In this document: one piece after another, positions 26,689 through 34,258 of the stretch | Layout: every line of letters begins with the position of its first letter | Numbering within the stretch: position 1 is the stretch's first letter | DNA from: Phycicoccus sp. Soil802 | GTDB taxonomy: Bacteria; Actinomycetota; Actinomycetes; Actinomycetales; Dermatophilaceae | Direction of reading: 5' to 3' | NCBI RefSeq assembly: GCF_001429605.1 | Contig: NZ_LMSS01000003.1 | Span: 466,025-530,024 of the forward strand | Length of the DNA: 64,000 bases | Position numbers and translations under genes: made by a program | Notes under the pieces: generated by a model | Seen by the model: the letters and a program-made list of their open reading frames with translations, nothing else | Told to the model about the DNA's origin: nothing | Databases searched by the model: none

Positions 26689-28140
26689 ATGAGCGAGCAC
26701 CTGTTTCCCAAGTACCACGTGCGTCCACCCACCGGGTACATGAACGACCCGAACGGCCCGATCCTCGTCGGGGACCTCGCCCACCTCTACTACCAGTACC
26801 GGCCCACCCTCGACCTTGCATCACCAGTCCTGTGGGCCCACGTCACCAGTACAGACCTCGTGCACTGGGACTACCACAGGCCCGCGATCACCCCGCATCC
26901 ACAGCTGGGCGACCGAGGCGGGTGCTGGTCCGGGAACACCGTCCTCGACGACTCGTCGCTCGTGCGGGCCTTCTACTCCGGAAACGTCATCGGCGAGCCG
27001 CTGCAACGCACCCTCAGCGCTACCTCGAGCGACGGCGGCTTCTCCTTCGCCCGGCCGCGCGAGGTCGTGGAGAGTCCGGCTGCTGTGGAGAACATCGAGG
27101 TCCTCCGTGACCCGTTCGTGTGGCGCGACGGACCCATCTGGCGGATGGCCATGGGTGCCGGCACCTCCGATGAGACCGCCATGGTCCGGCTCTACGAGTC
27201 CGACGACCTCGAAACCTGGGCGTACGCCGGGCCCCTACTGAGAATGCCTCGCACGAGGACCGACGGATGGGACTCGGGCGCCATGTGGGAGTGCCCTCAG
27301 GTCCTGGTCCTCGACGGTCAGCTCGTCGCGATCGTCGGGTCCTGGTCGCCAACCGAGGGGATCATGAACGTCCTCTCGGTCGCAGCCCCGGATCGCTCGA
27401 CCAACCCGGAGGTGGAGGCGTCGGCCCTGCACTTGGTCGACCACGGCCCCAACTTCTATGCGGCATCGGCCCTGGGCCACAGCCCTTACGGCCCACTCGT
27501 CTGGGGCTGGGCGACGGAGGGACGCTCCCCGGAGTGGTGCCAGGCGGACGGCTGGTCGGGGATGCTCACCCTTCCTCGCGCGGTGTCTCTCCGGCCCGAC
27601 GGCGCTCTCTCCAGCGCGCCGCTTGCGCAGATGTCGACATTGCGAGTGGAGCAGTCCGGTCGGGCCGTGCCCGGAAGCCTCGATGGACTCGGGGCCCAAT
27701 TGGAACTCTTGATGACCCCCCTCGGCCCCGTCACTGACGACGCATGCGTCCTGCGCCTCCACTTCGGGCAGGGTGAGTACCTCGAAATCTCGGTCGACTA
27801 CGGTGCGAACAGCGTCACGATCGATCGCGAGCAGGCGAGCCACGACCCCAGGGCCGACGGAGGCGTGTTCACCCTCAGCGACCTCGACGAACTGCGCTCT
27901 ACCGACGGCATCGTGGGGTTCGTAGACGGGTCCATCCTCGAGCTCTTCCTCCCGGGCGGCAGGGTCGCGACGACCAGGTTCTACCCAACCAATCCACCAC
28001 CATGGTCGCTAGAGCTGACCGGGCACAAGCACGCCCACGTACGCGTATGGGAGTTGACAGGCTCGGATCGCTCCCCGCACCAGACGGGTAGGCCGGGCGA
28101 CGGACCAACCTCCTCGGACTCTTGGACGTCTCAGGGGTGA
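26689..28140 (+). CDS. Glycoside hydrolase family 32 (beta-fructosidase / sucrose hydrolase)
   Basis: A 483-aa intracellular enzyme cleaving terminal fructose from sucrose or fructo-oligosaccharides. The three signature sites are present: nucleophile Asp20 in MNDPNG, Arg140-Asp141-Pro142 (RDP, transition-state stabiliser) and acid/base Glu201 in WECPQ. The five-blade propeller is followed by a C-terminal beta-sandwich (LELTGHKHAHVRVWEL). Last gene of the operon. Paired with a GH3 enzyme, it suggests import of a mixed gluco-fructo-oligosaccharide. Confidence 0.92.
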   Translation: MSEHLFPKYHVRPPTGYMNDPNGPILVGDLAHLYYQYRPTLDLASPVLWAHVTSTDLVHWDYHRPAITPHPQLGDRGGCWSGNTVLDDSSLVRAFYSGNVIGEPLQRTLSATSSDGGFSFARPREVVESPAAVENIEVLRDPFVWRDGPIWRMAMGAGTSDETAMVRLYESDDLETWAYAGPLLRMPRTRTDGWDSGAMWECPQVLVLDGQLVAIVGSWSPTEGIMNVLSVAAPDRSTNPEVEASALHLVDHGPNFYAASALGHSPYGPLVWGWATEGRSPEWCQADGWSGMLTLPRAVSLRPDGALSSAPLAQMSTLRVEQSGRAVPGSLDGLGAQLELLMTPLGPVTDDACVLRLHFGQGEYLEISVDYGANSVTIDREQASHDPRADGGVFTLSDLDELRSTDGIVGFVDGSILELFLPGGRVATTRFYPTNPPPWSLELTGHKHAHVRVWELTGSDRSPHQTGRPGDGPTSSDSWTSQG

Positions 28141-28171
28141 AGCGTTCCGCCGAGCCGAGGTGGTGGTCCCC

Positions 28172-29584
28172 ATGCGGGCCCGTTCCGGTCTGATCCGTGG
28201 TCTCGTCGTTGCCACAGCTGTGGGAGTGGTCTCGGTCGGTGCCCCGGCCGTTCCCCGCGCGGAGGCGACCACCGCTGCGGGATTGGCGCAGGCGGCATAC
28301 ACGCGGATGAGTAACGCTCAGCGCATCGGCCAACTGTTCATGGTCGGCACGCCAGCCACCGGTCTGTCCTCCGCTGCGGCGACCGCGATCGGGAAATACC
28401 ACGTCGGCAATGTGATCCTCACCGGCCGGTCCACGGTCGGCGCCGCGCCGATCCGTGCCCTGACTGCGCGCCTCGACCGGCTGGCCACGGGCACCGCCAC
28501 GGCGGGCGTCCCGCTGTGGATCTCCACGGACCAGGAGGGCGGCTACGTCCAGGTGTTGCAAGGCAGCGGGTTCTCGCGGATGCCGACCGCCCTGACCATG
28601 GGTACGTGGTCGACGACCACCCTGACGTCGTCAGCGCGGACCTGGGGTCGACAACTGCGCCGCGCTGGCGTGGACGTGAACCTCGCTCCGGTGCTCGACA
28701 CCGTACCTGCTGCGACTGCGTCGACCAACCCGCCGATTGGCCACTGGCAGAGGGAGTTTGGCCACACACCGAGCGTTGTGACGACCAAGGGTGGCGCGTT
28801 CCTCTCGGGCGAGCGTTCGGCTGACCTCGCGATGACGGCCAAGCACTTCCCCGGGCTGGGCTACGTCACTGCCAACACCGACACCACCGCGGGTGTGAAG
28901 GACACCGTGACGACGACGAGCTCCGCTTCGATCGCGCCGTTCAGGTCGGCCGTGGCGAACGGCGTCCCGATCGTCATGACGTCGTCGGCGGTCTACACCA
29001 AGATCGACGGGTCGCGTCCGGCGGTGTTCTCGCCGACTGTCATCACTGGCCTCCTTCGGACGAACCTCGGCTTTAGCGGCGTCGTCATGAGCGACGACCT
29101 CGGCAACGCCAAGGCGGTCGCGGCATGGTCGGCGGGCGACCGTGCAGTCCGCTTCATCGACGCCGGAGGGGACGAGGTGCTGACCGTCAACGCCTCGACC
29201 ATCCCGGTGATGGTGACCGCGGTGACCTCGCGCGCCGCGAGTGACTCTGTCTTCCGCGGCAAGGTTGCGACGGCGGTGATGAGGGTGCTCACCGCGAAGG
29301 CTGCCGAGGGGCTACTCGGCGCTCGACTCGCGCTGGACGGATCCCTCGGCGCCCACACGATCTCCGCGCTCCAGCGCTGGCTCGGCGTCAGCGTCACCGG
29401 CACGCTCAACCCGACGACGATCCGGGCACTGCAGACGCGAGTCGGCACGACCCCCGACGGTGTCTGGGGTCTGGCGTCCATCCGGGCCCTCCAGCTCTAC
29501 CTCGGCATCGCGACCGACGGTGCGCGGACGTGGAACTCGCGGACCGTGACACAGCTGCAGGGCTACCTCAACACGCAGCTCTGA
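28172..29584 (+). CDS. Secreted GH3 beta-N-acetylhexosaminidase-like protein with C-terminal peptidoglycan-binding-like domain
   Basis: A 470-aa secreted protein. Signal peptide MRARSGLIRGLVVATAVGVV to about residue 40. NagZ-type GH3 barrel with RIGQLFMVG, STDQEGGYVQ, TAKHFPGLG and nucleophile Asp in VVMSDDLGNAKA. In NagZ the acid/base His lies in a DSH motif after KHFPGHG; here KHFPGLG is followed by NTDTT, so the usual His is absent. The end (LGAHTISALQRWLGV and WGLASIRALQLYLG) forms a two-repeat peptidoglycan-binding-like domain. Probable cell-wall glycosidase. GAGGTGG lies 8 nt before the ATG. Confidence 0.85.
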   Translation: MRARSGLIRGLVVATAVGVVSVGAPAVPRAEATTAAGLAQAAYTRMSNAQRIGQLFMVGTPATGLSSAAATAIGKYHVGNVILTGRSTVGAAPIRALTARLDRLATGTATAGVPLWISTDQEGGYVQVLQGSGFSRMPTALTMGTWSTTTLTSSARTWGRQLRRAGVDVNLAPVLDTVPAATASTNPPIGHWQREFGHTPSVVTTKGGAFLSGERSADLAMTAKHFPGLGYVTANTDTTAGVKDTVTTTSSASIAPFRSAVANGVPIVMTSSAVYTKIDGSRPAVFSPTVITGLLRTNLGFSGVVMSDDLGNAKAVAAWSAGDRAVRFIDAGGDEVLTVNASTIPVMVTAVTSRAASDSVFRGKVATAVMRVLTAKAAEGLLGARLALDGSLGAHTISALQRWLGVSVTGTLNPTTIRALQTRVGTTPDGVWGLASIRALQLYLGIATDGARTWNSRTVTQLQGYLNTQL

Positions 29585-29694
29585 CGTCTCGCCGCACGCG
29601 CGGCTTCAGTCACTCCTCCTGCTCCGCCTGTCTCCCCACGAACGGGCTTCGGCAGGCAGTCGTCACCCGCGACGTCGAGGCGCAAGATTGGACC

Positions 29695-30210
29695 GTGGAG
29701 ACCTGGGACGCCATGCGCGCGCGACGAAACGTCAGGCAGTTCACCGACCAGCCGGTCTCTGACGAGGCGCTCGACCGGATCCTCGAGGCAGGCCGGCGTG
29801 CTCCGTCGGCGGGCAACTGGCAACCGTGGGATCTCGTCCTCGTCACGGACCGGGCGCAGCTGGCCGAGCTGGCCAAGGTCTGGCAGGGCGCGCGACATGT
29901 CGCCGGAGCAGCTGCCGCAATCGCGATCGTCGCGCCGGAGCCGAAGGATGATCGGCAGTCGGAGCTGCTCCAGTACGACCTCGGCCAGGCCACGTATGCG
30001 ATGACGATCGCGGCGGCAGACCTGGGGGTCGGCACGGGCCATGCGGCGGCCACCGACCAGGCCAAGGCCAGAGGCGTCCTGGGCTTCCCCGAGGGACGAT
30101 TCCTGGCCTACCTGCTCTCCGTCGGGTATCCCGCCGACAAGCCGCTGGCCGTCATCCACCGGCTGAACCGCCGGCCGTTCGACGAGGTCGTGCACCGCGG
30201 GCGGTGGTGA
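29695..30210 (+). CDS. Nitroreductase family protein
   Basis: A 171-aa FMN-dependent oxidoreductase. RARRNVRQFTDQPV, RRAPSAGNWQPWDLVLVT and the C-terminal GYPADKPLAVIHRLNRRPFDEVV are family signatures; the basic RARRN and SAGNWQPW segments bind FMN phosphate and isoalloxazine. The longer open frame starts inside the preceding gene; GTG 29695 (VETWDAMRARRN) matches the family N-terminus, though its ribosome site is weak. Reduces nitro or quinone-like compounds with NAD(P)H; real substrate unknown. Confidence 0.88.
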   Translation: METWDAMRARRNVRQFTDQPVSDEALDRILEAGRRAPSAGNWQPWDLVLVTDRAQLAELAKVWQGARHVAGAAAAIAIVAPEPKDDRQSELLQYDLGQATYAMTIAAADLGVGTGHAAATDQAKARGVLGFPEGRFLAYLLSVGYPADKPLAVIHRLNRRPFDEVVHRGRW

Positions 30211-30303
30211 CCCCAAACAACGAGGTATGCCGCGCTGTTAGCGCCCGCTGCGCCCGCAACTTGGCGTCGTGCCGACGTCTCGAGCGGCTCAGGGGTCAGT
30301 GGG

Positions 30304-30618
30304 TCAGTGGGTCAGCTTCAGCCCCACGACGCAACCGACCAAGCCAACCAAGAGCAGCACCTTGACGGGTGTCACCGACTCTGCCCCGGTCGCCATGCCG
30401 TAGGCGACGGTCAGCGATGCCCCGATGCCGACCCAGATCGCGTACGAGGTCCCGATCGGCAGGGTGCGCAAGGCGTACGCGAGCCCGCCCATGCTGAGGC
30501 CGAGCCCCGCGAGGAACACCACTGAGGGAACGAGCCGCGAGAATCCTTCGGACTTGCCGAGGGCCACAGCCCAAACGGCTTCGAGGACACCGGAGAGAAT
30601 GAGCACCAACCACGCCAT
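30304..30618 (-). CDS. sugE: SMR family guanidinium exporter (Gdx/SugE type)
   Basis: A 104-aa four-helix small multidrug resistance protein that works as a dual-topology dimer. Essential Glu13 is present in VLEAVWAVALGKSEGFS, whose K-S-E-G-F pattern is typical of the Gdx (SugE) guanidinium/H+ antiporters rather than EmrE. TYAIWVG-like motif in GTSYAIWVGIGA. The mRNA leader carries a guanidine-III riboswitch ending just before the AGGAG ribosome site, which supports guanidinium as substrate. Confidence 0.93.
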   Translation of the reverse strand: MAWLVLILSGVLEAVWAVALGKSEGFSRLVPSVVFLAGLGLSMGGLAYALRTLPIGTSYAIWVGIGASLTVAYGMATGAESVTPVKVLLLVGLVGCVVGLKLTH

Positions 30619-30633
30619 GACGAGCTCCTGGAA

Positions 30634-30673
30634 GGCCGTCTTGTCGCAGTCCGGGTACGGCTCCCTCGTCCGG
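30634..30673 (-). promoter_or_regulatory. Guanidine-III riboswitch (mini-ykkC-III)
   Basis: The leader reads CCGGACGAGGGAGCCGTACC followed by CGGACTGCGACAAGACGGCC. It matches the guanidine-III consensus pieces ACGAGG, GCCGTACCCGG and GACAAGACGGC, which fold as a pseudoknot. The last bases are 10 nt from the AGGAG that serves the exporter gene, so ligand binding most likely exposes the ribosome site. Confidence 0.88.
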
Positions 30674-30735
30674 CGAGCCTGATCGGCTCGTGCCTGAGTC
30701 TATGAGAAGCCGAGACGGGGTCGACCGACAGGCAC

Positions 30736-30966
30736 CTAGGACTCTGGATCTCCGCGCAACCAGCGTGACGCCTTCTGCGCCAGCCCAGCGGAGTCAGGAC
30801 GCTGGGGGCTGGCGGATGCTTCCGGAGCCGGCCGACCTCCCTGTTCGTAGTAGCGCAGAGTCTCGATCACCTGGTCGAGGAAGTCGTCGACCTCGCGTTC
30901 GTCATACCCGCGGCGCATCGACGTCGGGGTGAAGTTCTGTCGTGTGACGTCCTTCGAGGTCAGCAT
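30736..30966 (-). CDS. DivIVA-domain small protein (76 aa)
   Basis: MLTSKDVTRQNFTPTSMRRG then YDEREVDDFLDQVIETLRYY is the N-terminal DivIVA lipid-binding and coiled-coil start, normally leading to a long coiled coil. Here the protein ends after a short Pro-rich tail (GGRPAPEASASPQRP), so only the membrane-curvature-binding part is present. May cooperate with full-length DivIVA/Wag31 at poles. Transcribed alone. Confidence 0.88.
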   Translation of the reverse strand: MLTSKDVTRQNFTPTSMRRGYDEREVDDFLDQVIETLRYYEQGGRPAPEASASPQRPDSAGLAQKASRWLRGDPES

Positions 30967-31079
30967 GAACCCATGATGCGCCCCGGAGGCCGTCGGAGCA
31001 TGTCCGCGGCAGTTGCCAGACGTTGCATCGGTCGACTCGGCCCTGCGCGATCGTGACCTGCGTCAGGAGGGTGAGCGCG

Positions 31080-31262
31080 TTACCTGAGGGGTCCGACTCC
31101 GGGGCTGCCGCTGCTGAAGGGTTTGGTCGGATGGTCGATGTCGTGTTTCTCGACTTCGACCGCTCCACATCGTCGACACGTCAGTATTTCCGTGTCGTTG
31201 GGCCGCCGCTCCCGTTGCCAACGGTGGCCCCTTACCAAGCAGTTCAGGGCCTTAATGTCCAT
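31080..31262 (-). CDS. Small zinc-ribbon-like protein (60 aa)
   Basis: MDIKALNCLVRGHRWQRERR and ILTCRRCGAVEVEKHD give a C-x4-H ... C-x2-C arrangement like the DUF1660 group of small phage or chromosomal proteins. Probably binds one zinc ion. No clear ribosome site precedes the ATG. Family assignment is by motif only. Confidence 0.5.
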   Translation of the reverse strand: MDIKALNCLVRGHRWQRERRPNDTEILTCRRCGAVEVEKHDIDHPTKPFSSGSPGVGPLR

Positions 31263-31408
31263 CTATCGAGTGTGCGCGCTCATAGCTGCTTTTGACCCGC
31301 CCAACATGGGCGCGCTCAGGCTGCCGGTCTAGCTGTCCCAGGAGTCTCAGGCCGCAGCCATTTGAGGTCGCCAAGGCGCAGAAGCTGTAGCCCTTGCTTC
31401 GCGCAGGG

Positions 31409-31738
31409 CTAGTCGGGAAGGTGGCCGAGAGTCGACTTTGCGAGGCCGCGGACGAGACCCATCTCGTCGCTCGCGATGACGTCATCTGCGGAGGCAGTCG
31501 CCGGCACCAGACGCAAGGCCGCATCCAGCTCGCGCAGGCACTGGTCTGGGTGTTCGCCGAACACCTCCGTCGGACCGTCGAGTGCGGCGCCCAGGCCACT
31601 GTCGTCGAACAGCCGCTCCCAGCACTCCTCGAGCGAGGACTGGCCGGACGGGGTCAGGCTGGTCCAGACCTGGCGTTGAAAATCCTCGTCTGCGAGCTCA
31701 CTCAGTGCGTCGCGGACCATCTCTTCGTAGACCTGCAC
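31409..31738 (-). CDS. Hypothetical protein (109 aa)
   Basis: An acidic, helical 109-aa protein beginning MQVYEEMVRDALSELADEDF with EECWERLFDDSGLG and LRELDAALRLVP. It resembles small uncharacterised actinobacterial proteins of about this size; no domain name can be given. GTG start with AGAGG 8 nt upstream. A tRNA gene lies upstream on the same strand. Confidence 0.65.
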   Translation of the reverse strand: MQVYEEMVRDALSELADEDFQRQVWTSLTPSGQSSLEECWERLFDDSGLGAALDGPTEVFGEHPDQCLRELDAALRLVPATASADDVIASDEMGLVRGLAKSTLGHLPD

Positions 31739-31839
31739 CTGGCTACCTCTCGACGATCCGGTACTTCGAGGTCTACCACAACCGGTGCCGACCTCCCCGA
31801 AGTATCCGGACCGACCGGACTCTCGCCGGCGTTTGGAAG

Positions 31840-31915
31840 TGGTGCCCTCGGGCAGATTCGAACTGCCGACACCCGCTTTAGGAGAGCGGTGCTCTATCCC
31901 CTGAGCTACGAGGGC
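31840..31915 (-). tRNA. tRNA-Arg (anticodon CCU)
   Basis: The minus strand folds as a full cloverleaf: acceptor GCCCTCG/CGAGGGC, D arm TAGCTCAGGGGATAGAGCA, anticodon stem CCGCT/AGCGG with loop CTCCTAA (anticodon CCT), T arm GGCAGTTCGAATCTGCC, discriminator A and an encoded CCA. It reads the AGG codon. Confidence 0.95.
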
Positions 31916-32121
31916 GGGGCAAGGCTTGGACCCTCGCTGTCACGGTCGCTGCGACCGAGAGCACTGGAAGCCCTGCGACAGGAAGGGTAGCCCAAGCCCG
32001 CCCTTGCTCGTCCCCCGGTCACGAACCCCGGACCTCCGGCGACCGACCATTGACCTCGATCGCTGCGCAGGACGATCCTGAGGCAACCGGGTGACCCCGC
32101 CCGCGATCCTGGGAGGCCGCG

Positions 32122-33027
32122 ATGATCCTCGTGGTGGGTGGCACCGGTGACCTTGGTGGGCGGGTCGTGCGCCGCCTCCTCGATGCCGGACATCGGGTCC
32201 GCTGCTTGGTGCGGGCCGGCTCGGACGGGTCTGCGCTTCGCGCCGCTGGGGCCGAGCTCGTCCAGGGCGACCTGACCGATCCGGCTTCCCTCCGCGCGGC
32301 GTGCCATGAGGTCGACATCGTCATCGCCAGCGCGACAGTCATCGGTCGACGGCTGGCCGGGGTCAAGGGGCCCACCATCCGCGCGGTCGAGGACCAGGGG
32401 ATGGCTGCGCTCATCGACGCCGCAGAAGCCAACAAGGTCCAGCGGTTCGTCTACCTCTCCTACGCAGGCGTTGGGGAGGGGCCGGCCACGCCGATGTCAC
32501 GGGCCAAGGCCGCCACCGAGCGTCGGCTCGCGAGGTCCTCGATGCGGCGAGTGATCGTGCGGCCCGACGCATTCCAGGAGGTGCACGTCGCAGCAGTGGG
32601 GCGTTTCGACCTCAAAGCCGGCCGCGTCGCCACCTTCGGCCGGGGGAACACCAGGCACCGGTGGGTCGCCACCGAGGACGTCGCGGCCCTGGTGGCAGCG
32701 GTCGCCACCGAGCGGAACCCACCCGAGCTGATCGAGTTCGGAGGGCCGGAAGCCCTCAGCCGCAACGAGTGTGTGGCTGTCGCCGAGCACGCCACCGGCA
32801 GGTCGATCAAGGTCATGCGCGCCCCACTCCCGGTGGCGCGGCTCCTGACCAAGGTCCTGCAGCTGAGCGGCCGTGGCGACGCCATGGCGAGCATCATCGG
32901 ACTCGGAGTCATGATGGACGAGTACGAGATCACCTGGGACGACGCGCCGTTGCGCGAGCGCGGCATCACGCCGCGCTCCACCACCGACTGGATCAACCAG
33001 CAGGCCGCCGCCCTCGCAGCCGGGTAG
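32122..33027 (+). CDS. NAD(P)-binding atypical short-chain dehydrogenase (NmrA-like)
   Basis: A 301-aa Rossmann protein. MILVVGGTGDLGGRVVRRLL carries the GxxGxxG dinucleotide motif; FVYLSYAGVGEG and the middle region match the atypical SDR / NmrA group, which often lacks the YxxxK catalytic pair and may act as a redox sensor or NAD(P)-dependent isomerase/reductase. GGGAGG precedes the ATG. The C-terminal part (ITPRSTTDWINQQAAALAAG) is usual for the group. Transcribed alone. Confidence 0.85.
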   Translation: MILVVGGTGDLGGRVVRRLLDAGHRVRCLVRAGSDGSALRAAGAELVQGDLTDPASLRAACHEVDIVIASATVIGRRLAGVKGPTIRAVEDQGMAALIDAAEANKVQRFVYLSYAGVGEGPATPMSRAKAATERRLARSSMRRVIVRPDAFQEVHVAAVGRFDLKAGRVATFGRGNTRHRWVATEDVAALVAAVATERNPPELIEFGGPEALSRNECVAVAEHATGRSIKVMRAPLPVARLLTKVLQLSGRGDAMASIIGLGVMMDEYEITWDDAPLRERGITPRSTTDWINQQAAALAAG

Positions 33028-33071
33028 CGCCAAGTCTCTGTCCGGCGCGGCTCGACGCCGAGGCCGAGCCC

Positions 33072-33114
33072 TCCACGTTTGGCGTAGGACCCGAGTCCAC
33101 GTTTGGCGTAGGAC
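33072..33114. repeat. Direct repeat in the spacer between SDR and cupin genes
   Basis: TCCACGTTTGGCGTAGGAC occurs twice, at 33072-33090 and 33096-33114, with a 24-bp period. It could be a regulator site or a degenerate dispersed repeat. Otherwise the 240-bp spacer (33028-33267) holds only the probable promoter and an AAGGGA ribosome site for the cupin gene. Confidence 0.8.
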
Positions 33115-33267
33115 GAAGAGGGGGTGTTCGCGCCACCTTGCCTCGGCATGCTTGCGATCAGCGCCGTTGACCGTGAGTCGTCACGCGTGGTGGGGGAAGG
33201 GAGGAGATTCCGCGCTGGAGGCGGCCAGACCCGGCGGCGTCTGTCTCCACCAGTGAAGGGACCTCTG

Positions 33268-33747
33268 ATGAAGCCAAAGACCACAGCCATGACCGTTGTC
33301 GCCGCTGTCGTCCTGCTGGGAGCCGCAGCGCTCTCGGTGTCGACTGGCGCCCAAGCCACGCCGCCGAGCGTTCCAGGACCCGCAGCATCCCAGCTCGTCC
33401 TGGGCACCCTGGCCGGGCCGTCGAAGGCGAAGAAGGACAACATCGAGCTCAAGGTGGGCTCTGACACGACCGTCCGCACCTTCACGCTGACCTACCCGCC
33501 GGGCTCGTCCTCGGGCTGGCACGCCCACCCGGGCATCGTGTTGGCCGTCGTCGAGTCGGGCTCCGTCACCCGGCAGTTCGCGGACTGCTCAGCGCCGCAG
33601 ACCTTCACCGCGGGCCAGGCGTTCACCGAGGTCCCCGGACACCTCGTGACCAACCCCGGAGCCACGGACGCCGTCCTGCGCATCACGCAGCTGTTCCCTG
33701 CGGGCACGACCGTCCTGCGTGAGGACCTGCCCGACCCGGGCTGCTGA
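33268..33747 (+). CDS. Secreted cupin-domain protein (159 aa)
   Basis: The signal peptide MKPKTTAMTVVAAVVLLGAA ends before ATPPS. The mature protein is a small cupin barrel: motif 1 GWHAHPGIVLAVVESGSV, motif 2 GQAFTEVPGHLVTNPG. Two of the usual metal-binding His are seen in the first motif (WHAHPG) and one in the second. Two Cys (ADCSAPQ, PDPGC) may pair. The longer frame is excluded because AAGGGA serves the ATG at 33268. Function unknown. Confidence 0.82.
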   Translation: MKPKTTAMTVVAAVVLLGAAALSVSTGAQATPPSVPGPAASQLVLGTLAGPSKAKKDNIELKVGSDTTVRTFTLTYPPGSSSGWHAHPGIVLAVVESGSVTRQFADCSAPQTFTAGQAFTEVPGHLVTNPGATDAVLRITQLFPAGTTVLREDLPDPGC

Positions 33748-33789
33748 CCAACAGAGGGTGCCCCTCAGGGAGGGGCACGGCATGGCAAA

Positions 33790-33831
33790 GGCGGGCGCGT
33801 CGCCGGGGTGTCTCCCCGTGACGCGCCCGCC
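33790..33831. terminator. Strong bidirectional hairpin between convergent genes
   Basis: Perfect 12-bp arms GGCGGGCGCGTC and GACGCGCCCGCC enclose an 18-nt loop that itself folds (GGGG/CCCC). It lies between the cupin gene and the convergent 63-aa gene and is placed to end both transcripts. There is no U-run. Confidence 0.65.
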
Positions 33832-33845
33832 CCGTGAGGCGCATC

Positions 33846-34037
33846 TCAGCATCCAGAGCTGAGGGCGGCTTCACGCCCGGCTGACACGGTCAGCCGCGAT
33901 CGGAACTGCGACCAGCGGGCACGGCGTGCCTGCCGCTTCTCGAGTGCGAGGTCGTACGCCATTGCGTGGACTGGGTGCTGGGACTCCAGCGTCGCCACCT
34001 TGTGCACGGCCATCGTCATCGTCGTCAACTCACTCAT
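33846..34037 (-). CDS. Small hypothetical protein divergent from the OsmC operon (63 aa)
   Basis: Starts MSELTTMTMAVHKVATLESQ; the second half is very basic (ALEKRQARRARWSQFRSRL). A perfect AAGGAG lies 7 nt upstream. No family is recognised. It is transcribed away from the OsmC operon out of a shared 221-bp region. Three 11-bp-phased GCGGAAGGT boxes point toward it, so it is likely controlled by the SARP-type regulator encoded at the end of that operon. The tail ends in a single Cys (SSGC). Confidence 0.65.
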   Translation of the reverse strand: MSELTTMTMAVHKVATLESQHPVHAMAYDLALEKRQARRARWSQFRSRLTVSAGREAALSSGC

Positions 34038-34103
34038 GTCGATCTCCTTGGTCAGGCCAAGGAGCCGATCTCCTTGGTGCCTGCCGAGCAGGTTGACCGA
34101 GCG

Positions 34104-34145
34104 ACCTTCCGCAGACCTTCCGCGTCGCCGCCCCGCACCTTCCGC
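34104..34145 (-). promoter_or_regulatory. SARP-type direct repeats facing the 63-aa gene
   Basis: On the minus strand GCGGAAGGT occurs at 34145-34137, 34123-34115 and 34112-34104. Successive starts differ by 22 and 11 bp, so all lie on one face of the helix. The last copy is followed by 8 nt and CAACCT, a weak -10. The gene starts 67 bp away. Confidence 0.6.
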
Positions 34146-34169
34146 GCCGCCTGAGCGGCCGGCCAGCAG

Positions 34170-34203
34170 GCGAAAGGTCGGCGAAAGGTGCCGTTCCTAC
34201 GGT
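34170..34203 (+). promoter_or_regulatory. SARP-type direct repeats and -10 box for the OsmC operon
   Basis: GCGAAAGGT occurs at 34170-34178 and 34181-34189, an 11-bp period. Exactly 8 bp later comes TACGGT (34198-34203), a TAnnnT -10 box. Direct repeats spaced 11 bp with the last copy 8 bp before the -10 are the hallmark of SARP activator sites in Streptomyces. Confidence 0.65.
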
Positions 34204-34258
34204 CCTCTCCATCAACCAATCCGCCGGGACACCGGCGCTTCCGAAGGAGAGCTCCACC

